A stretch of 64,000 nt of DNA from the NCBI GenBank assembly GCA_902776545.1, contig CACYQO010000004.1, positions 124,001 through 188,000 on the forward strand, written 5' to 3'. Numbering within the stretch: position 1 is the stretch's first letter; every line of letters starts with the position of its first letter. This document shows positions 58,596 to 64,000 of the stretch, one piece after another. The position numbers and the translations under genes were made by a program. The notes under the pieces were generated by a model. The model did no database searches. It saw nothing but the letters and a program-made list of their open reading frames with translations, and had not been told where the DNA came from. This stretch comes from an uncultured Prevotellaceae bacterium (GTDB lineage Bacteria > Bacteroidota > Bacteroidia > Bacteroidales > Bacteroidaceae).

Positions 58596-58621
58596 AGGTG
58601 AAAAAGTGAAAAGGTGAAAAA
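58596..58621. repeat. GAAAAGGT array between kdsD and the regulator
   Basis: AGGTGAAAAAGTGAAAAGGT then GAAAAA; fills the gap to the ATG at 58627. Its purine-rich end could serve as a ribosome site. Confidence 0.65.
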
Positions 58622-58626
58622 AGGAT

Positions 58627-61600
58627 ATGAAAATAAAGAAACTCCTCATCGTATTCATGCTGGCATTGCCGCTTGTGGCAGTGACGGTTTTGCAAAGGCA
58701 GCCGTTGAATGCGGCACCGGGCGACTTCCTGTTTAAGACACTTGACGCACGTGAAGGACTCACCTCCAGCCAGGTGAACTGTATCCTCAAAGACTCGCGA
58801 GGATACGTCTGGTTCGGAACACCTGCGGGCCTGTACCGTTTCGACGGCTACACCTTCCGCAACTTCCAGAGCGACTCACAGGACGGCTCATCGCTGAACG
58901 ACAGTTACATCAACTCCATCCAGGAGATGCTCGACGGCAACCTGCTCATCGAGACCTCGTCGGGCTACTGCATCTATCATCCGCAGACGGAGACCTTCGA
59001 ACGCGACATGAAGCAGACCTTTGCCCGTATGGGTATCGAGACCATCCCCAGCATCGTCTACATCGACCGTCACAAAAACCTCTGGGGCGCTATCCCCAAC
59101 AAGGGTGTCGTGTGCTACAACCAGCAACAGCAGCTGCTCTATGAGTTCGGCTATACCAACGATGCACAGGGCATTCCGCAGGGTGTGGTCTGTTCGATCA
59201 GTGAGTGCCGGGATGGTGCCGTCATCGTGTATGACGACGGTAAACTCGTGTGCTGCGACGTAATGCACCAGCAGCATACCGTCTGGGCAACGGAGGGAAT
59301 GACACAGTTGAAAAACCGTCGTACGAAGTCGCTGCGTGCCTTTGCTGACCAGCAGGACAACATCTGGCTCTACGGACAGGGAACACTGTATATGTACAAT
59401 AAGAGTGCCAACGTGTGGGACACCAACATCGGTCCTTCGCTCGGACTGACGGGTTATGGTGTAGACCGCAACATCAACGGCATGACTGGCGACCGCTCAG
59501 GTAACATCTGGATTGGTTCCGACCAGCTCGGACTGTTGAGAATGGATGTCAACACACATGCTGTGGAGAGCGTCAAGCCCCGTAACATCAACATGAATCC
59601 CGGAGAGATTGACAAGATCAGCATCCAGAGTGTCTATGTGGATGATACCGACCTGCTGTGGGTAGGTACGGAGAAATCGGGTGTGGCCTTCTGCGGACAG
59701 TATATCTACCGTTTCGGCGCCCGTCACATAGGCGACATCACAGCCATCACACAGGATGCCAACGGTACTATCTGGTATGGTACCAGCGACAAGGGTGTCA
59801 TCGGCTACGAAGGTAATCTGGCTAGTATGAAGGTATCGTGTCTCGCCACCACTCAGGACGGCAGCCTCTGGATCGGTTCGAAGCGCAATGGTCTGACCCG
59901 TGTGAAGAACGGTGTGTCGAAGATCTACTCGCTGGCAACGGACAGTTCCGCTACCCTCATCGACGACCATATCAACGCCCTCTGCACGGATAAAATCGGT
60001 AACCTGTGGATCGCCACCAACGGCGGTATGCAGGTGTACAACCCTAAGATGAACACGTTCTCTTCGTACACCCGTGAGAATGGCAAACTGACGACGAACA
60101 ACATCACCTGCCTGTTCTACAACAAGAACGGCAAGACCAACGACCTCTACGTAGGAACGGCTGAGGGACTGCTCATCCTGAATCTCTCGACAACGGAAAG
60201 GACGATTCTTACAGGTAACAAGTCGAACCTGAAGTCGTTTACGAACAACTTCATCACACAGGTGATACAAGACTCCCGAGGACTTCTCTGGATCGGTACG
60301 CGTGAAGGTCTGAACATCCTGAACCTTGAGAACGACTCGCTGAACTACCTAACGGAGAAGCAGGGTCTGAGCAATAACAACGTCTGCGGTATCGCAGAAG
60401 ACAAGAACCATAACATCTGGGTGACCACCAGTAGCGGTGTGAGCCGCATCGTTGTGCAGCGCAACCATGAAGAGGGAAGAAACAACTATGGTCTCTACAA
60501 CTACACAACGGTCGACGGTCTGCAGAGCAACGAGTTCAATCCCGGTTCCATCATCACACAGCAGGACGGCAACGTGCTGTTGGGCGGTCTATATGGTGTG
60601 AACTGGGTGCTGGAGAAGGCCAACGACGACACCGACGCCCTTCCACGTGTGATGCTCACCCAGCTGTTCATCGGCGAAGAGGAGATTCTGACAGGTCACA
60701 TCTACCAGGAGCGTATCGTGCTGCCACAGGCCCTCAACGAGACCAACAGACTTGAACTGGGACACAACCAGAATACATTCACCATCAAGTTCGCTGCCGG
60801 TAACTACAACCAGAGCGAGCGTCTGCAGTTCATGTACTGGATGGAAGGCAAGGATGAAGACTGGCGCAACGGTAACGCTTTGACGCACGGTGTCACCTTC
60901 CGCGACCTCGCCAGCGGCAAATATACGTTGCACGTGAAGGCCGTCAGTGCCGAGGGTGCCGTCAGTAACCAGGAACGTACGCTCGAGATCACTATCGCCC
61001 GCCACTGGCTCCTGTCGTGGTGGATGATCCTGGCCTACGTCATCATCCTGCTCGTCATCATCTACTTCTGGCGTATCGGCATCAAGCAGCTGAGTGTCAT
61101 CAAGGCCCGTAAGAAGGCTGTCATCCGTGAACTCGCCATGCAGCGTGAGGAAATCAAGGCCGCCAGTGAGGATCTGCGTCAGCCGATGGCCCGCATGACT
61201 TCCATCATCGGTAACCTCTCAGAGAAGGAGAAGACACTCGAAGAGCGTGAACAGCTCAACGCTCTCCACTCACAGATGCTGCAGATCATCACCCGCGTGA
61301 GTGATATGCAAACCAGTCTGGAGCATCCGGAGGAACGTGCGAAGAATGCTGTCCACGACCGTCTGGAACTCAACGGACGCGGCGAGATCGAACTGCCCGA
61401 CATCGCCACCGAGAGCCTCACCTCTGAGATCACGATGTCAAGGGCTGCCCTTGACGCACCGACGATGAAGTTCACTGTCGTGATGATCGACGACAACGAT
61501 GAATTCCTGAAGTTCGCTACCTCGCGCTTCAAATATGTCTACAACTTCTTCCCCTACAACAGCAGTGAGAAGGCTGCAGCCGACCTCGAGGAGATGCAGT

Positions 61601-62442
61601 GCGACCTCGTCGTCTGTAAGCAGGATATGCCCGGACTGACTGGTAGCGATCTCTGTAACCAACTGAAGATGAACCCGAGGACGCAGAAGATTAAGTTCGT
61701 ACTGATGACCGAAGGTGTGCTGACGCCACAGGATATGCGGTCGCAGAACATCACGCTCTCTGCCGACGACTACCTCTCGAAGCCGTTCAACCTGCAGGAT
61801 GCCACCATGCGCTTCAACAAGATCCTCGGTCTCGGTCACATCGAGATGAACAACAACCTCATCGAAGGTGCAGAGACCCGTATGCTCGAAGATCGCAACG
61901 CCAGTATGACAACGGCCACCGAGAGCATCGACATGGGCGAGATTAAGAAAGGCGACGACAACGATGAGACCATCGCCTCCGACGATCCGATGGCCCGTGT
62001 GGACACGAAGGTTATCAGGCGTAACGACACCCAGCTGGCCACCCGGCAGTCCGTCTTCGAGGAAGTGCAGGAGGAGCAGGAGACACTGTCAGACTACTCG
62101 ATGCTCGACGCGATGGATCAGCAGCTGTTGAAGAACATCGAACAGTACGTGATGCAAAACATGAGTCGCGGACAGATCAGTCTTGAAGAGATGGCTTCTG
62201 CAATGGGTATGGGACGCGTGCCCTTCTTCCACCGCGTAAGAAACATCACCAACAAGACGCCGGCAGAACTCGTGCGCGACATGCGACTGAAGCATGCATG
62301 CATCCTGCTGAAACGCACCAATATCAATATGAGTGAGCTGGCCACGAACATCGGTTTCCTGACCGCTGAGAACTTCATCAACATCTTCAGGGAGAAGTTC
62401 GGAATGACACCGCTCGAATACAGACTGAAACACAGAAAGTAA
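58627..62442 (+). CDS. Transmembrane propeller regulator with degenerate two-component parts and AraC output
   Basis: 1271 residues laid out like a hybrid two-component system. Signal peptide (1-28), periplasmic Reg_prop propellers (ILKDSRGYVWFGTPAGLYRF and about a dozen repeats), Y_Y_Y domain (about 700-785), one membrane helix (about 795-816, WWMILAYVIILLVIIYFW). Where a kinase should be, only a dimerisation-type helix remains: SEDLRQPMARM replaces the S-H-E-L-R-T-P box, so the phospho-His is gone, and no ATPase domain follows. The receiver (about 947-1065) keeps MIDDND but has Lys998 where the phospho-Asp should be (DLVVCKQDMPG). The AraC helix-turn-helix (about 1165-1271) is intact. Confidence 0.88.
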   Translation: MKIKKLLIVFMLALPLVAVTVLQRQPLNAAPGDFLFKTLDAREGLTSSQVNCILKDSRGYVWFGTPAGLYRFDGYTFRNFQSDSQDGSSLNDSYINSIQEMLDGNLLIETSSGYCIYHPQTETFERDMKQTFARMGIETIPSIVYIDRHKNLWGAIPNKGVVCYNQQQQLLYEFGYTNDAQGIPQGVVCSISECRDGAVIVYDDGKLVCCDVMHQQHTVWATEGMTQLKNRRTKSLRAFADQQDNIWLYGQGTLYMYNKSANVWDTNIGPSLGLTGYGVDRNINGMTGDRSGNIWIGSDQLGLLRMDVNTHAVESVKPRNINMNPGEIDKISIQSVYVDDTDLLWVGTEKSGVAFCGQYIYRFGARHIGDITAITQDANGTIWYGTSDKGVIGYEGNLASMKVSCLATTQDGSLWIGSKRNGLTRVKNGVSKIYSLATDSSATLIDDHINALCTDKIGNLWIATNGGMQVYNPKMNTFSSYTRENGKLTTNNITCLFYNKNGKTNDLYVGTAEGLLILNLSTTERTILTGNKSNLKSFTNNFITQVIQDSRGLLWIGTREGLNILNLENDSLNYLTEKQGLSNNNVCGIAEDKNHNIWVTTSSGVSRIVVQRNHEEGRNNYGLYNYTTVDGLQSNEFNPGSIITQQDGNVLLGGLYGVNWVLEKANDDTDALPRVMLTQLFIGEEEILTGHIYQERIVLPQALNETNRLELGHNQNTFTIKFAAGNYNQSERLQFMYWMEGKDEDWRNGNALTHGVTFRDLASGKYTLHVKAVSAEGAVSNQERTLEITIARHWLLSWWMILAYVIILLVIIYFWRIGIKQLSVIKARKKAVIRELAMQREEIKAASEDLRQPMARMTSIIGNLSEKEKTLEEREQLNALHSQMLQIITRVSDMQTSLEHPEERAKNAVHDRLELNGRGEIELPDIATESLTSEITMSRAALDAPTMKFTVVMIDDNDEFLKFATSRFKYVYNFFPYNSSEKAAADLEEMQCDLVVCKQDMPGLTGSDLCNQLKMNPRTQKIKFVLMTEGVLTPQDMRSQNITLSADDYLSKPFNLQDATMRFNKILGLGHIEMNNNLIEGAETRMLEDRNASMTTATESIDMGEIKKGDDNDETIASDDPMARVDTKVIRRNDTQLATRQSVFEEVQEEQETLSDYSMLDAMDQQLLKNIEQYVMQNMSRGQISLEEMASAMGMGRVPFFHRVRNITNKTPAELVRDMRLKHACILLKRTNINMSELATNIGFLTAENFINIFREKFGMTPLEYRLKHRK

Positions 62443-62583
62443 GAAGTGAAAAGTAAGAAGTGAAAAGTGAAAAGTGAAAAGTATAGGAAAAAGAAGATTG
62501 AAAAGTATAAGATAGTGAACTCGTTGAAGTGGTGGCGGACCATTCTGCCACTACTTTTCACTTTTCACTTCTCACTTTTCACC
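62443..62583. repeat. Inverted GAAAAGT heptamer pair forming a gene start and signal peptide
   Basis: Arm 1 (62443-62483) is GAAGTGAAAAGTAAGAAGTG and on; arm 2 (62552-62583) is its inverse TACTTTTCACTTTTCACTTC and on. The core is about 68 bases. Both candidate start codons of the next gene (GTG 62467, TTG 62524) lie inside the element, and arm 2 encodes LLFTFHFSLFTS. Confidence 0.85.
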
Positions 62584-63753
62584 TCTGCATCTGAGACCAG
62601 TGATTCGCTCATCGTCAAGCAGATGAGCGAATATGGTATTCATTTCACTAAAGGCAACGAGGTCAAACTGTTGATGTCGGGCAAAGAGAAGTTCGCAGAT
62701 ATGTTCGAAGCCATCCGCCAGGCGAAGAGCAGCGTACATCTGGAATACTTCAACTTCCGTAACGATTCCATTGCAGGCCTGCTCTTCGACATCCTCAGGG
62801 AGAAGAGAAAGGAGGGTGTGGAGGTGCGTGCTGTCTTCGACGGCTTCGGCAACGACTCGAACAACCAGCCGCTGAAGAAAACACACCTGAAGGCACTCCA
62901 CGAAGACAGCATAGAGATCTACGAGTTCGACCCCATCCGTTTCCCCTGGGTGAACCACATCTGGCCACGCGACCATCGTAAGATTGTGGTCATCGACGGG
63001 GAGATCGGCTATACGGGCGGTATGAACGTGGCTGACTACTATCTCGTGGGCACAGAACAGGTGGGTGAATGGCGCGATATGCACTGTCGCATCGAAGGCC
63101 CGGCAGTGAACGAGTTGCAAGATATCTTCATCCGCTTCTGGGAGAAGCTGACGAAAGAGAAGTTGACGGACGAGAAATACTTCCGTGGGACTGAGGCCGG
63201 TAATAAGATGGTAGGCATCGCCACCCGTGAGCCCCACACCACGAACAAGATCATGCGACAGTTCTACATCAGTGCCCTCGACAACGCCAAGGACTCCGTG
63301 AAGATCGTCAATCCCTACTTTTGCCCCACCTCATCTGTCATCAAGGCACTGAAGCGCTGTGCCGAACGGGGCGTAAAGATGGACATCATCATGTCGTCAA
63401 GATACGATGTGCCTCTGGTGCCCGATGTCGTGTATTACAATCTCCGCAAACTGATGAAACGTGGAGCGAAGATCTGGCGATACCGCCCGGGCTTCCACCA
63501 CTCGAAGATCATGATGGTCGACGGTAAGTATTGTACTGTCGGCAGCACGAACCTCGATGCCCGCAGCCTGCGTTTCGACTATGAGATCAACGCCCTCATC
63601 ATCGACAAGGACGTAACACGCCAACTGGACGACAAGTTCATCGACGACACGAAGAAGTGCGACCTTCTGACAGAAGAAGAATACAAACGCAGCCGCAGCA
63701 CCTGGAAACGGTTCAGAGGCTGGCTGGGACATCTGCTTACACCGTTCTTATGA
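62467..63753 (+). CDS. Phospholipase D-type cardiolipin synthase
   Basis: 428 residues with two HKD motifs: HIWPRDHRKIVVIDGEIGYT (first) and GFHHSKIMMVDGKYCTVGST (second, followed by NLDARSLRF). It should make cardiolipin or transfer phosphatidyl groups at the membrane. The start is uncertain: GTG at 62467 or TTG at 62524, the latter giving a compact signal (KWWRTILPLLFTFHFSLFTS then ASE). Most bacterial synthases have two N-terminal membrane helices; here they are missing and a repeat-encoded hydrophobic segment takes their place. The next gene overlaps by 4 bases. Confidence 0.9.
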   Translation: MKSEKYRKKKIEKYKIVNSLKWWRTILPLLFTFHFSLFTSASETSDSLIVKQMSEYGIHFTKGNEVKLLMSGKEKFADMFEAIRQAKSSVHLEYFNFRNDSIAGLLFDILREKRKEGVEVRAVFDGFGNDSNNQPLKKTHLKALHEDSIEIYEFDPIRFPWVNHIWPRDHRKIVVIDGEIGYTGGMNVADYYLVGTEQVGEWRDMHCRIEGPAVNELQDIFIRFWEKLTKEKLTDEKYFRGTEAGNKMVGIATREPHTTNKIMRQFYISALDNAKDSVKIVNPYFCPTSSVIKALKRCAERGVKMDIIMSSRYDVPLVPDVVYYNLRKLMKRGAKIWRYRPGFHHSKIMMVDGKYCTVGSTNLDARSLRFDYEINALIIDKDVTRQLDDKFIDDTKKCDLLTEEEYKRSRSTWKRFRGWLGHLLTPFL

Positions 63754-64000
63754 GGAACACGACCATATCCATCGCCAAAGGCATCGCCATCATTTTGATG
63801 GTCATTGCCCACGCAGAGGCCCCAGGATGGCTGTGCAGGTTCATCTTCGAGTTCCACATGCCCCTGTTCTTCATCACGGCAGGTTACTTCTTCTCGCTGA
63901 AATACCTCAACGACGAGGCGACATTCGTCAAGAAACGCGTGAAGGGACTCTATTGGCCGTTCGTCAAGTGGGCAGTCTTCTTTCTCATCATCCACAACTG
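63750..64000 (+). CDS. Acyltransferase 3 family membrane protein, N-terminal part
   Basis: The ATG at 63750 overlaps the synthase stop (ATGA). The visible 83 residues, MRNTTISIAKGIAIILMVIA then HAEAPGWLCRFIFEFHMPLF, carry the acyltransferase-3 (OafA/NodX-like) opening with the conserved His after the first helix and FHMPLFFITAGYFFS. Such enzymes acylate surface sugars. The gene runs off the right edge. Confidence 0.85.
   Translation, partial: MRNTTISIAKGIAIILMVIAHAEAPGWLCRFIFEFHMPLFFITAGYFFSLKYLNDEATFVKKRVKGLYWPFVKWAVFFLIIHN

Noticed and set aside
1-64000. Transfer RNA, ribosomal RNA, integrase or transposase genes
   Set aside because: Looked for by eye on both strands; none could be supported, so the repeat elements here have no recognisable mobilising enzyme in the window.

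Overview
The window reads as chromosome of a Prevotella-like member of the Bacteroidales (gut or rumen type). The evidence is the recurring Bacteroidetes promoter (TTTG, about 20 bases, TAnnTTTG; exact examples at 8414, 37888, 37946, 48227 and 56787), general lack of strong Shine-Dalgarno sites, a fused NuoCD with no NuoEFG, an ECF sigma / membrane-anchored beta-barrel pair, a T9SS type B sorting domain, a BspA-type surface protein and a hybrid two-component-like regulator. Composition is roughly half GC by eye, with AT-rich gaps.

Layout. 1-6200: end of a secreted protein, yidC, an S9 peptidase, and an ECF sigma factor overlapping its membrane/beta-barrel partner. 6300-13100: a lipoprotein plus serpin pair, then two MFS carriers flanking a DUF1846 protein. 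13100-19500 (minus): phosphoethanolamine transferase, nuclease/phosphatase, POT peptide transporter, PorT-like barrel and LysM protein. 19600-24400: a T9SS type B cargo protein, uvrA, and an unrecognised protein. 24800-36220 (minus): an 11-subunit-type complex I operon nuoA-B-CD-H-I-J-K-L-M-N with a four-helix-bundle gene wedged between nuoM and nuoN. 36370-40250: a broken PafA-type alkaline phosphatase and an AsmA-like protein. 40240-48260 (minus): a mannan-use operon (GH5, acetyl esterase, GH26, a GH130 phosphorylase fused to a sugar symporter, and a mannobiose 2-epimerase). 48290-53000: a broken duplicate and an intact BspA-like giant. 53300-64000: an N-acetylglucosamine kinase-like ATPase, an MscS channel, kdsA-kdsD, a 1271-residue membrane regulator, a phospholipase D-type synthase and the start of an acyltransferase.

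The mannan genes form a coherent path. GH5 and GH26 lipoproteins cut mannan, the esterase removes acetyl groups, the symporter half of the fusion imports mannobiose, the epimerase makes mannosylglucose, and the phosphorylase half yields mannose-1-phosphate and glucose.

The most unusual signal is a population of short-period repeats (7- or 8-base units such as GAAAAGT, usually as inverted pairs) that fill gaps between genes and also lie in frame inside genes. In one orientation the heptamer TTTTCAC reads as the same open hydrophobic heptapeptide in all three frames. In this window such repeats form the hydrophobic core of the signal peptide of three exported proteins, and elsewhere make linkers in UvrA, KdsD, two transporters, NuoB and the sigma partner. 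Two copies of one coding heptamer array differ by exactly two units, which shows that copy number changes. Three gaps also carry 21-22 base periodic quasi-palindromic arrays.
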